Shown: positions 1 through 9,838, numbered from the stretch's first letter. The stretch: DNA of 24,564 bases from Euprymna scolopes (GCA_024364805.1 CM044508.1:9004960-9029523), one strand, 5' to 3'. Numbers and translations are program-made. Notes: generated by a model from the letters alone, not told the origin.

Positions 1-203
1 TAAGAGCTTCTATTATACTTCTAAGTACGAACATTTTATAAATATGAACTGAACACAAAACGCAACAACATCCCTTTTAATAAAACTCTCTCTAAGACTC
101 TAAGACTCTCTCTTAATAAGACTCCTATATATAACAGATTTATTTACATAAACATACAAGAGAAAGAATAAAGATATAGATAGTAAGAGTTCGTTGGGAA
201 GAG

Positions 204-392
204 AGTAACGTTACTTGCGGTTAGTATTTGATGATAGGCTGACGGGTAGCAGAGCTGGTTGGCTGATCATGCCAACCAGAGCGCGTTACATCACATGTTG
301 TCTGGTTGAGGGTCTAGCGAAAAGAGAAAGAAGTCTATAAAATAGGAAGTGACGTAGCTGTGTCGCTCTCTGGTTACCAGAGTTAAAGAGCG
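204..392 (+). promoter_or_regulatory. TATA-bearing segment with nested palindromes, possibly a fossil LTR or a promoter
   Basis: A consensus-like TATA box (TATAAAATAG) lies at 336-345. Around it are several exact palindromes: AGTAACGTTACT at 204-215; arms CTGGTTGGC at 255-263 and GCCAACCAG at 271-279; CTCTGGT at 368-374 facing ACCAGAG at 376-382; and outside that CGCTCT at 364-369 facing AGAGCG at 387-392. Such density near a TATA box suggests a Pol II promoter, either of a host transcript or inside an old LTR whose remainder I cannot see. A TGGTGGAGA motif near 525 is placed like a primer-binding site but matches no tRNA end I can name. No coding region follows. Confidence 0.3.
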
Positions 393-399
393 ATAATCA

Positions 400-1310
400 A
401 GTTAGCTTGGGAATTTCAATTCCCACATTACTGCCTATGCTTCCGAAAAGAACGCCACGTAAACATACTTGTTAATAATACAAAATGGTAATTGTAAATA
501 TAAAAAGATTATAATCTAATATACATGGTGGAGATACACTTCAGCTACATTTTGTTAAATACACCTGACAATTTCATCTGTGAGCTTGTGAGCCCTAAGT
601 CATTTATATTCTTAAGATTTTAAGCAATAAGCATAAGAGTGTTTCATTGAAAAGAAGAGAAATAAAAAACAAATTAGACGTCAAATTATCGTCCAGTATA
701 ATAAAAAGTAATGTGCATTAATTCGTAAATATATTGTCAGAAATTATACTGTGAAGTGCGACTTGCACTCTCCTTCACCTTATCTCCTTCTCCTCCTTCG
801 ACTCCCTCCTTCTGCTTCACAATTCTAACCTCCCTTACAACCATTCTTGAAGGCGTAATTAAGGCAGAAGATTTAACCACAGATTTTGTATTAGAGACAG
901 TTGGGTAGGAAATATTGAACAGTCAACAATGCAGCACGCCATTTTCGTGTTTCAAGAGTAAATGTCCGGACACAGACACGACTACAATTCGTCCATGTTG
1001 TCTTAAATTCTTTATGGCGGGTTTTACACCTAACAATATATTTGCTATTCTTGTTTTTTGTTGTATAAAAACAACACAGCCAGAGGAACTTTCATCTTGA
1101 ATTATTTGAATTTCCATTTGTTAAATAGTGAACTCATTTCCCAAGTTCAATCAACAATTTGGAAAATGTATGCTGCCAGGCTAAGCCGTCATTTTAGTCC
1201 CACTAATTTGGCAACCACTGACTTGATATCTTCGAAAGGAACTCATATAACTGTTTTATGGTCTTTTCTGATGTGCCAGGCTCTTTCCAATTATGCGAGC
1301 TTGTTTCTCA

Positions 1311-1312
<2 letters not shown>
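400..1312. other. Unannotated AT-rich stretch
   Basis: I see no recognisable gene here. Two short overlapping open frames on opposite strands (about 915-1117) encode peptides I do not recognise, and they lack splice-site or start context that would support them. A C/T-rich run at about 766-830 is low-complexity pyrimidine sequence. Confidence 0.5.

Positions 1313-1391
<79 letters not shown>
1313..1391. repeat. (AT)n microsatellite, about 39 units
   Basis: An uninterrupted AT dinucleotide run. It produces the Ile/Tyr run at the end of a spurious plus-strand open frame. Confidence 0.98.
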
Positions 1392-1393
<2 letters not shown>

Positions 1394-1674
1394 GCTACAT
1401 AATACATAAAAATCTGTCCAACAAATAAAGTAATAAATAAATGAGACGTATTTCTTTTCTTTTTTCTTTTCTAGATTCTATCACGATTTATATGCTATTC
1501 TGTCTTTGATTATTTTGTTTTAATTTTCTGTTTGAAATGTTTTTTTATTAACTTTCGCTTACTTTTTTAGTGTCAAGACATTTCGCGTGATTTTTTGGTG
1601 TCTAGCCGCCTCCTAGATGACATAATCCAAAGAGAAGAATTAAAGAAACGAAATTTAAATAATCGCCAACGATT

Positions 1675-1691
1675 GGTGTGTGTGTGTGTGT
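1675..1691. repeat. Short (GT)n microsatellite
   Basis: About eight GT units followed by a T run. 1392-1674 and 1692-2045 show only AT-rich sequence with nothing I recognise. Confidence 0.9.
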
Positions 1692-2045
1692 TTTTTTAAG
1701 TATGCGATAGTCTAGTCCGACTTATTCCATTGAACTTTTTTTAAATAAATATACTTTTATTGGAAAGCAAATAGCAATTTAGATAACTCCCATCGTCTTA
1801 CATAGAATTTGAAAATATATCCTTCATTCTGAATAAAAGAATTCACGTCGACCTGGGTGTTCTAATCCAGTTCATTCCACAAAAATCATTTTCACTTAGG
1901 ATGTTTATAACTTTCACATGACCCCTCCTGTAAGTATCCGAAGTTTTTCTCGAATAAATTCTGACTACAAAAATATCAGGGAAACCAATGCAAACAATAG
2001 AATCTTCAGATTCATACGATATGATTATGATGTAGATTCTTTTAT

Positions 2046-2447
2046 TTGTTTAGATCATCAGAAGTGAAAATCCATTATTTCCCCACCGTCCTCCCCCCCA
2101 AAAAAGTGATACCAAAGAGTCGAGAAGGGTCAAGGAGGATGGAAAGACCGAGGAGGGAGCACTGGCCAGACCTCCGCTGGACAAGTGCGAAGAGAACTGG
2201 GATTTTGGGGAGGCTTAGTGCCACTCAAATTCCAGTATAAACCAATGGCCACTGCCAGCGAGAAATCAATGGTAAGAGGCTGTTGCGATGATGCAAATTT
2301 ATTTGCAAATGCTATCGAAGGAGGAGGAGAAAGCTGAACGTCTGGGGAGACTTGTTGTCACTCAGCTTCCAGAGAACACCACAGGTCTCCAATCAGATCG
2401 TTTGCTGACTTGTGTGAAAGCTCCATGTGAGACGATAATAATATCAT
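2046..2447 (+). mobile_element. Degenerate retroelement segment with the same 3' tail as LINE family C
   Basis: The last ~45 bases (2403-2447) closely match 6578-6620: both read GACYTGTGTGAAAGCTC, then TGTGA and an ATAATAATA tail. This marks both as 3' ends of one element family. Upstream is GC-richer than its surroundings. It contains an internal imperfect duplication: a segment at 2196-2236 reads LGRLSATQIP in one frame and its relative at 2337-2380 reads LGRLVVTQLP, so the duplicated unit was probably coding. No reverse-transcriptase motif is visible. It is probably an internally deleted or non-autonomous copy. Confidence 0.5.
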
Positions 2448-2449
2448 CC

Positions 2450-2745
2450 CCCCTCCCTACATAGTAAATATGGCAAAAAAATCGACCCACGACTACGATC
2501 AGTAGAAGTCACACCCAACAACATAGATTAAATATCGCTAAGTGACCCCCTCAACTCACACACTTTGAACATGTGAGGTATGGATAAGAAGGCCAAATTT
2601 ACAGGACAAAGAATATTTTAACGAAAACAGCCCTTTTAAAAAAGCACAGTGGACTTTTTGTTGTGCCCCAGATATATATTTTATTTATGTATTTCATTCC
2701 ATTTTAATTTTTCGATTTATTTTTTATTTGTATTTATTTATTTGC
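2450..2745 (+). repeat. Dispersed repeat D, copy 1
   Basis: This matches 4131-4430 in the same orientation. Shared blocks include AGTAAATATGGCAAAA, CATAGATTAAATATCGCTA, TCAACTCACACACTT and AATATTTTAACGAAA. By eye roughly three quarters of bases agree, so the copies are old. No coding content is seen. Confidence 0.75.
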
Positions 2746-4130
2746 TTATATCTTTATCTTATGTAACGTAAGCACTAATTTACTGTTTGAGATTCACCAA
2801 GTAATGGTTATTTTTACTCTTTTTGAAAAGTCCCCACATTAACTTGCTTGCAAATAAGTTTACTAGGTACGGGCAAAAATAAACGAATAAGGATAGGGGG
2901 ACCTAGTTTTGAAATCCGATTTATCATAATTTTTTTTGTAGGTTTCCCACTACTTTTTGATTGCATTTGAAAGATTAAGGACTAAACTTAATTTCCAAAA
3001 GAAAATAAATAGTTGTACACGTGAAACAAAAAAACGTTATAAAAATGTTTTCACGGTAAGCTAACTAATTCAGCTAAATTTTGAAGTCAAATAAATTCAT
3101 TATAAAAAAATCATTTGAGAGATAAATATAAGTTTTCTGGGTCTATTTCAAAGATAATTAGTAAATTAAAATCCTAAGATATTGAATTAAATAAAGAAAA
3201 ACACATTGTTTGCACAAAAACAGCTTAATTAGCCCCCAAACCGAGTGTTCTTTCCGTTCTCAAAAAGCACAACAAACCGTACTTTTGGAAATACGGAATA
3301 TACGGAGGCTCAAAATCTGAGACAGTCGAAAATCTGTCTGAGAATTACGTGATGTAATTAAAAGGAAGGAGAGGTGCTGGGTTTCTTTTTTCTCCAGACG
3401 TGCATCAGTACATTTCTATTGTAAACGTTTGTATAAAATTTTCTATGTTCCTTTTTTTAAATTTATTTTTTTTTTATTATTGGCCAATATTATATAACAA
3501 TTCTGCTACACCGAAAGTTTCACATTCTTGTGAGCAAGGAAATTATTAAAATCTTGCATATAAAAATTATACGAAATCTGTAATTAAAAAAAAAAGAAAT
3601 ATTTTTGCTATTATAATTTTTTTGTGTGAAAATATTAAATAAAAAATGTTTAATTCAATGGTAATATCGGTAGTTCGAGAAATTCATTTTTCTTTGAGTT
3701 ATATCGAATTCATTAATACGGATTTTAGGGGCTTTTTTCCGTAATGTTCCTGTAAATATTTTTAATGTTACAAATTACGATGCTTTATTCATATAAAAAA
3801 AAAATTCTTTGCGTTTTTTATTTACTACTGAAACTCATAATTTTAGTAAAGGTATTTTTTGTTTAAACAAAATAATGCATTTACACTAAGATTTAAATAA
3901 AAATAATTGTTTCATTATATTCCGTAATCATTATTTTCATTAAAATTAGTTACTTGCCTGATTTTTGGTGAATTTTTAAGTAAAGGGAGGGGTTAAAATG
4001 TTTATACATTTTGAGCATCGGCATTCATTTTCCCGTACCTAAAGTTTACTATAATAGTCTATTCTACGTTACTAATTTAAAATAAAAATTTACTTATTGA
4101 ACAGCATAAATATTCGAAATAGGATTAGTT
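2746..4130. other. AT-rich block between the two D repeats, bounded by short inverted motifs
   Basis: Strongly AT-rich with no credible gene. AGGTACGGG followed by an A-rich stretch occurs at about 2866-2886 and, inverted, at about 4025-4042, which would bound a ~1.2 kb unit. The inverted match is only about 15-20 bases, so a DNA-transposon reading is speculative. Nothing inside resembles a transposase. Confidence 0.3.
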
Positions 4131-4430
4131 CGCCTCCTCCGCAGTAAATATGGCAAAATAAATATATCCACAACTATGCTCAGTAGAAATCACAACCAAC
4201 AGCATAGATTAAATATCGCTATGTGACCCCTCAACTCACACACTTAAAACATCTGATTGATGGAAAAGAGCATCATTTTTAGTGGACAAAAATATTTTAA
4301 CGAAAGCAAACATTTTCAAATCGCACAGTGGATTTTTTGTTGTGTTTAGCAAATAAGAACCGGAAAAAATGTCTTATTTATGTATCTCATTCCATTTTAT
4401 TTTTTGTTTATTTTATTTTTTCTTTTGCCG
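4131..4430 (+). repeat. Dispersed repeat D, copy 2
   Basis: Direct-orientation partner of 2450-2745. It adds about 20 bases (around 4351-4373) absent from copy 1. 4431-4835 holds no gene I recognise. Confidence 0.75.
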
Positions 4431-4835
4431 TTATTATCAAAAATTTAAAGTGTTCAGAATTTCCTTAAAGCCTATGAAAAAGTAACCAACTGTGCCAATT
4501 GATCCCACGATACAAATTCACGAGTAAATATAGGAGGGGAAACTATCTTCAAATATCCTCTTAAGTTTGGAATAGAGCTGCAGACTTATACTAAGTAAAT
4601 ATTGATAAGTCCCTCTTACCTTTTCTCTGTCTGTTCATGTCTTTTATGTATGTGTAGTAGTGCACTATACCTTCCATATCTATGAGAGATATACACTATC
4701 CCTGAATCAGAACCACAAGTAAAACAATTCTGGGCACAATGTTGCCACAAACACCACAATATGAAAAATGCCCAATACAAGCAATACAAATGGTGAGACC
4801 CAGAAGAAACATCTGGGTGTCATGATCAACAGGTG

Positions 4836-5836
4836 CTATATTTTTTTTACACGGTGGGCACCACTTATCAAGGCCCGGAAGCCACTCAGGGATAAGGGTT
4901 ATTGCAAGTACAGTACGTTAGTGTGGAGATTTGATGAACTGTTTACTTAAGGGGACGGTTCATTAGGAATTTGTTAACGTTGGACTTGAAGACATCAAAG
5001 TTGTAGTCAGGTGGGAAGCAGGCAGATGGAACAGAGTTCCACAGGCGTGCAGTTCTAAGAAAGAAGCTTTGTTCATGGAATCCATGTTTTGATTTAGGCA
5101 CAGATAAAGAGTGGGGGAAATTTTTCACAGTGGATTCAGCTAGACGGGTGTTTTTCGTGAAAGATTGGCGAGGGGGGGGACCAGAGATTGGAGTTCATAC
5201 GAGCACCTGCCATGGAATAACGATAAAACAAGGATAGGCTCGCAACGTCTCTTCTGTGGGAGAGAGGTTGCAGGGTAGAGAAAAAGGCATCCCCCACTAA
5301 GCCACGAAGTCTATTTTGTACTCTATCAAGGCAGGATAGGCTGTTTTTAGCAGCTCCTGCCCAGATATGGCAGCAGTATTCCATCCTTGGACGTACTTGG
5401 CTTTTATATAGATAGAGAATTGCATCAGTAGTGAGATATCTTCTGGAGCGGTAGAAGGATCCCACCATCTTTCCAGCGACCTTGGCAACAGACTTGATGT
5501 ACATGTTCCATTTCAGATCAGGAGTAAAGGTCAAACCCAGAAGCTTGTCAAAACACGGGGCCTCTCCCAGATGAAAGCCATCCATCCCAATTGATGCCAG
5601 ATGGGGATCAGAGCGTTGATGATGTAAGGATAAGAGTTTGGTTTTAGATGCATTAAAGGTAACTAGCCATGTCCTCCCCTCACTGAACCACGCGCTCGAG
5701 ATCAGGGGAGAGAGAATCAGAAAGAACTTTGTCATTTACAGCCTTTGATGTGTTGCCGTAGATGGTCGTGTCATCAGCATAGATGTCAACGAATGATTTA
5801 AATTGGTAGCCAGCATGGGGGACCCGGATGTCAACC
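4836..5836 (-). mobile_element. LINE family A (Jockey-like), 5'-truncated, C-terminal half of reverse transcriptase
   Basis: Read on the minus strand, the element opens just before the catalytic motif C, SFVDIYADDTTIYG. YADD lies at complement 5770-5781 and both metal-binding aspartates are intact. Then come NASKTKLLSLHH (motif D region), LLGLTFTPDLKWN (motif E) and the C-terminal block SFYRSRRYLTTDAILYLYKS with YCCHIWAGAA. The frame breaks around 5136-5160 and continues as NFPHSLSVPKSK to the stop near 4943. The 3' untranslated region (4836-4940) matches that of the copy at 18240-20190 and ends in the same TGTAAAAAAAA signature. A full element would carry an endonuclease and the finger/palm motifs upstream; these were never inserted. 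It is dead. Confidence 0.9.
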
Positions 5837-5929
5837 TGCGAATGTTGGCTCAATTTCTAATTTCTGAAACACAAATAATACGGACGCTGATCGTGGAAGT
5901 ATAAGTTCTAATTTCAGGGATTAAAATGA

Positions 5930-6632
5930 TACCAACCAAACACAGCACAGCCAAGATAACCATCAAAAAAGAAAAACCCTAAGAAAGAAATTTACAACAA
6001 AAGATAACAGACTTTTAATGGAATGCTATTATAGAAGCAATTCTAAATATAAATATGGAAGGTATCAGAAACGAATGAAAGAGCTATGAGACATGTCCAG
6101 TGACTACCATACAACAGAACAAAGACTTACAAACCAAACAAGACTGATACTAAACAGAGTCTGGCATTCAAAACTGGAACTAACAGAAATGCAACGAAAA
6201 GTAAATGAGGAAACTGAGCATGAAGCATCCCCCACTGGAACCACACGTGTAGAAACCCCACAAGTAGAAACACCACAGACAGAGAACCTGCGAAGACTGG
6301 AATCTACAAACGTGGAAATCGAGAACAATGAAACAGAGCTAACATAGGATAAAGCAGATGAAATAGAAAAAATAATACAGTTCATGAACGATGGGAAAAA
6401 CAAAGCTTCCATCTTTAATGAATCAAGAACAGAAGAAATTAAAAACAGAAACAGAAAAGTTTAAGGTCCTCCCACAAATCACAACAGATACAATCACAGA
6501 CCTAAGACACTTAATTTACACGGGAGCTGAGATGGTAAGTATGAAGTTCGAATCAGGTTGTTGTCAAGGAGAGATCCTTTATGACCTGTGTGAAAGCTCT
6601 TTGTGAACTAATAATAATATACATACATATAT
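5930..6632 (+). mobile_element. LINE family C copy: N-terminal ORF region joined directly to the 3' tail
   Basis: One frame, open apart from stops, runs KRKTLRKKFTTKDNRLLMEC, then QKRMKEL, a TGA where Trp is expected, then TEQRLTNQTRLIL and SKLELTEMQRKV. After a frame change near 6450 comes DLRHLIYTGAEM. I recall this order (basic start, QKRM, EQRL, LIYTGA) from uncharacterised octopus and other marine-invertebrate proteins that precede a reverse transcriptase; clade uncertain. A threonine/proline-rich linker (VETPQVETPQTEN) separates the blocks. No reverse transcriptase follows. About 40 bases after LIYTGAEM the sequence enters the family's 3' end and its ATAATAATA tail, so the catalytic core is missing. 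The codon ATG before GTAAGT at 6533 forms a donor-like splice site at the junction. Confidence 0.65.
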
Positions 6633-6664
6633 TGTACTAGTTGTTTTAAGTATAAATTATTAGA

Positions 6665-8260
6665 TTATAACTATTTAATATAAATAAAAATCAAAGCCAA
6701 TTAGTCGTGAGGGGCTACCATTTGGGACCAGATTTGCAGGGATACTATTTAGGGAGTTGGGCAGCGTGATGTCTGTTTACATTTTACATGAATTTCTGCA
6801 TGTCAGTACAGTCAGAGATGCAGGAGCCAGGAATGGAATTCCAATGTGCAGCAGTCCAAGGGAAAAAGCTATTTAAGTAGAAGACTTTACAGCATCTAGA
6901 GATATCTACAGTGTAGGGTGGGATTTTGCTGCTTGTCGGGTTTATTAAGGATACTAGAGTTAATCAGAGCACTTGCCATGTAAAACAGGCACAAGGATTC
7001 CACGTTTCGGTGGCAGAGGTTGGAGTTTAATTGATAGTTCAACATCTATTAGATTGCCGATTCTTTTTTGAACCCGGTCTAGTAGCCAGAGACCAGTGGC
7101 AGATGCACTAGCCCAGATATGGCAACGTCGCATTTATACCATATTGTTTTGATGTACGGCTATCAAGGACAACCTGGATTTTTATCTTATCTAAGTAGGA
7201 TTCGATTATGTTAAGTATACGCCCAGCAATACTATCGTGCCAAACCCTGTCAAATGCCTTAAATATGTCCAGGGCTACTGACCTAGCTTCACCTGCATTA
7301 TCCAGTACTTGGTATATACGTTCAGAGATTACAGATAGGATATATGCAGTAGAATGGGCTTTTCTAAATCCATACTGTTAGTCAAATAAAAGTTTATTTT
7401 CTGTGAGGTGGCGGACTAGTGCTTGATTGATTAAAGACTCAGAGATTTTGGCAAAGAGAGGGAGGAGGTTAATGGAGCGATAATTGAGTAGGTTAGTTCT
7501 TTCGTCAGAATTCTTGTAAAATAATACAACAGAAGCAATTTTCAAGCAGTCAGGAAAACAAGATTCATTAAGGCATTTATTGTAAAGTTTGGAGAAAACT
7601 GGACTAACATCAGTGGAGCATTTTTTAGTAGCAAGGTTAAGATCGGCCCACATGCCTTCAAAGTGTCTAGCTTTATTATGGCATCACAAACAAGGAAAGG
7701 AGTGATTTTCAGATCATCGACTGTGGCTACTTTTGCAAAGAGAAATTTGAGAGGAGGTGGCCTGCTGTGTCTAAGGTGGAGTTGAAGGTAAAACGTCGGG
7801 CAAGCAGATTTACCTTTTCAGTTGCTGTGTAAACAATCTCAAGGTTGCTGGATAGTGGGGGAATTATCGATTGCCTATTATTTACTACACTGTTATAAAT
7901 TTTCCAGAAGTCACGTTCCTAATTTCTGCGACTCGATGTGTTTTCTGATGACTTCAGAATGCCTTCTCTTGGCCGCGGTTATTTTCCTCTTAGATTTACT
8001 TCTAGCTTCTACAAACTTTTGCCTATTTGTATTAGATTTATGTTGGATAAGTCTTTGGAATGCATGTTCCCTTTGAGTGATAGCAGTTACACAATTAGTG
8101 GTAAACCATTCTGGAGAGTGTGGTTTCATAAAGTACTTCCGTGGGGGAACGTGTGCTTCAATTGATTCTTTGAGCTATCAGTAGTTTCATTTAATAAATA
8201 TATAAAATTAATTAAGGTAATTGTTCTTAAAATTCAAAATAGCGGCAATATCAAAACATG
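6665..8260 (-). mobile_element. LINE family B (Jockey-like), minus strand, internal deletion of the catalytic motifs
   Basis: Read on the minus strand from about 8260: SSKESIEAHVPPRKY, KPHSPEWFTTNCVTAITQRE (linker after the endonuclease), then FSKLYNKCLNESCFPDCLKI and NYRSINLLPLFAKISESLI (finger motifs), QYGFRKAHSTAYIL and VALDIFKAFDRVWH (motif A). At about 7121-7131 the sequence jumps from YGIN, which should precede the PQGS motif, straight into the C-terminal domain (YLG, then LATRPGSKK and VFYLNSFFPW). Motifs B to E, including the catalytic YADD, are therefore absent. The 3' untranslated region runs to about 6665. Several stops and frame changes show it is dead. Same family as 12290-14290. 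Confidence 0.85.
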
Positions 8261-8288
8261 CAATGTTTTTCTACATAATTTATTCGGC

Positions 8289-8364
8289 CTGATGAATGAC
8301 ATGTCTGTTTTTTTCTAAGGTAAATAAATTCCTGTTTCCTGAAGAGTCTACGACGAATATGTCC
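8289..8364 (+). ncRNA. Degenerate hammerhead-ribozyme-like motifs (two partial copies)
   Basis: At 8339-8363 the sequence reads CTGAAGA, GTC-TAC-GAC (a 3 bp stem II), then GAAT and ATGTC, close to the hammerhead core CUGANGA / stem II / GAAA with a short helix III. At 8289-8305 a shorter version, CTGATGA then ACATGTC, lacks stem II. Type I hammerheads with a very short helix III are known from Penelope-like elements. The GAAT and the unpaired stem I make activity unlikely here. No Penelope protein is visible nearby. Confidence 0.35.
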
Positions 8365-8649
8365 AGTATTGACATACTAATAACTGATTGGTTCTATGTA
8401 ACAAAACAGCTGCTGTAAAAATATATAGAGACTTTTTGACATGTTGAAAGAAATAAAAAATGAGATGAATAAAACTTCGACATATGAGCTTCCGCTACAA
8501 CTAAGTTGCTCGGAAATCCACACAGATGATTTGTCTATAGTGGTGAAGGCTTTGTGTAGAACCAACCACCCTGCATCTTTCCCAGTGAATTAATGCACCC
8601 CCAGATACCAACCTGGAAATTTCTCTTGACTCGGCGTGGTACATACAGC

Positions 8650-8745
8650 TCTTTGCCTTCTCACATGGTCGCCTATCTGGTACTGGCAAGGCTCAACGTT
8701 GCTTAACTTCGGTGATCTGATGAGAAACGGTGTGTCAACGAGATT
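8650..8745 (-). mobile_element. 5S rRNA-derived sequence: SINE head or 5S pseudogene
   Basis: On the minus strand the sequence contains GATCACCGAAGTTAAGCAAC (complement of about 8697-8716), as I recall it from mollusc 5S rRNA. It is flanked by CGTTGACACACCG (5S: CGTTGAAAACACCG) and GCCAGTACCAGATAGGCGACC (5S: CAGTACTTGGATGGGTGACC, split here as recalled). This covers roughly 5S positions 20-85, including the internal control region (box A to box C) bound by TFIIIA. The first ~20 bases and the last ~35 are diverged or replaced, so it is not a functional 5S gene. Downstream on that strand (8590-8650) is an unrecognised body, which would fit a 5S-headed SINE. Confidence 0.75.
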
Positions 8746-8763
8746 CAGCATATATATATGCTG
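8746..8763. repeat. 18 bp perfect palindrome next to the 5S-like head
   Basis: CAGCATATATATATGCTG is self-complementary over all 18 bases. It sits just outside the 5' end of the 5S-like match. Confidence 0.9.
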
Positions 8764-8979
8764 CAATAATTTCAATATTTCGCATGAAGCGAAGCATAAT
8801 TTGCTTTTTCAATAGTTTTTGACAGAGGTTTTATAGTATTACTAACGAGGGTACCCGGCGTTGCCCGGGTGTCGAGAGGTGGTATATTAAGGCTATTGAG
8901 CAACTGACCCCCAGACCTAAAAAAAAAATCAACTTTTGTTTCCATCAAAATCAAAATAAAAGCGAGTACGCATGCGAGC

Positions 8980-8981
<2 letters not shown>

Positions 8982-9015
<34 letters not shown>
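8982..9015. repeat. A34 homopolymer
   Basis: An uninterrupted run of 34 A. The length is liable to assembly error, and it creates a spurious poly-Phe peptide on the minus strand. Confidence 0.97.
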
Positions 9016-9017
<2 letters not shown>

Positions 9018-9360
9018 GCCGCAGTAGCCAGGCACGAACCTGTGATGCGAAACAGGAAGAGATGAAAAAAAAACGTATTAGCTCTCGCCCACAGCGCACT
9101 TATGTCGTCACATGCGTTCGAAATAACGTCTTTTAAACGTATGTTTAGATCGCTAGGCGTGAATGACTTGCAAAAATGTCGACACAAAAACTGACCCCTC
9201 CTTGCATAAAACGGCCCTGATTACAGTCAAGGAATTAATGTTTTTGAACAATTTTTAGATGATTGTCATCCGATAGATGCATCTTTCTAACAATACCAAT
9301 TTTGTCAGTGTATGTTGCGTATGTCGAAAGTTTTTGGCAGACATACAAACACACAAAGAT

Positions 9361-9375
9361 ACACACACACACACA
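9361..9375. repeat. (AC)n microsatellite
   Basis: Seven to eight AC units, with further ACAC stretches nearby at 9348-9354 and 9381-9387. Confidence 0.9.
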
Positions 9376-9430
9376 TACTAACACACATTTTGCCTTTCAT
9401 ATAATGGATTTTTTTTATATAATAGCTGTT

Positions 9431-9480
<50 letters not shown>

Positions 9481-9487
9481 AGAGAAG
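9431..9487. repeat. (GA)n microsatellite
   Basis: Nearly pure GA run, interrupted at GACA and GATA. It yields spurious Arg/Glu and Leu/Ser runs in shadow frames. 9488-9838 contains only an unrecognised minus-strand open frame. Confidence 0.95.
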
Positions 9488-9838
9488 ACAATTGACATCA
9501 GAGTGAGATTTAGCTGAAAACGGCCACTCTATTTGACAGTAGGCAGTCGAGTAATCATGGCATGTATCTAAAGCCTTTGTAAGGAGCACCCCTAGAAATG
9601 GTAAATGTTTAGGTTCGACTTGCATCACACATGTCTTTGTCATTAGAAACCAAAGCCTTGTACTATCACTGTAGAGTTTTTTTATGTTAACAATTTCTCC
9701 GATGAACCATGAGAACATGGTGACACCGACATTCGAGTCAAACACACATGTGACAAAAGTGAGGGCGATGCAAGAATAATTGTTTTCAGTTTGTCATTCC
9801 TTTGGTTGTGTACACCTTAGCATACATATCACTTAAAC

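Larger units (their letters stand above)
8845..9375 (+). mobile_element. Unclassified dispersed element beginning at a GC hairpin
   Basis: The segment begins GGTACCCGGCGTTGCCCGGG, a GC-rich hairpin (ACCCGGC facing GCCCGGGT) that I associate with recurrent invertebrate repeats. It continues through an A run of 34 (8982-9015), GC-rich unique sequence, and ends in a CA microsatellite at 9361-9375. It may be one element ending at 9375, or a short A-tailed retroposon (8845-9015) next to something else. On the minus strand, GGTTCGTGCC near 9036 resembles a tRNA B box, but I see no convincing A box. Confidence 0.45.

Noticed and set aside
915-1117. Overlapping 61- and 64-codon open frames on opposite strands
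   Set aside because: No recognisable homology, no splice or start context, and length expected by chance.
1058-1402. 114-codon frame ending in alternating Ile-Tyr
   Set aside because: The second half is the (AT)n microsatellite and the first half is unrecognised.
6540-6565. tRNA B box-like AGTTCGAATC
   Set aside because: No A box or cloverleaf upstream; it lies in the LINE C 3' region.
9016-9110. tRNA-derived SINE on the minus strand (B box-like GGTTCGTGCC)
   Set aside because: No convincing A box at the right distance, and the homopolymer lies in the wrong sense for a SINE tail.
8951-9187. Poly-Phe peptide on the minus strand
   Set aside because: Product of the A34 tract.
9305-9745. 146-codon minus-strand frame
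   Set aside because: The C-terminal part is the GA and CA microsatellites. The N-terminal ~90 codons are open but start at GTG, match nothing I know, and lack any exon signal.
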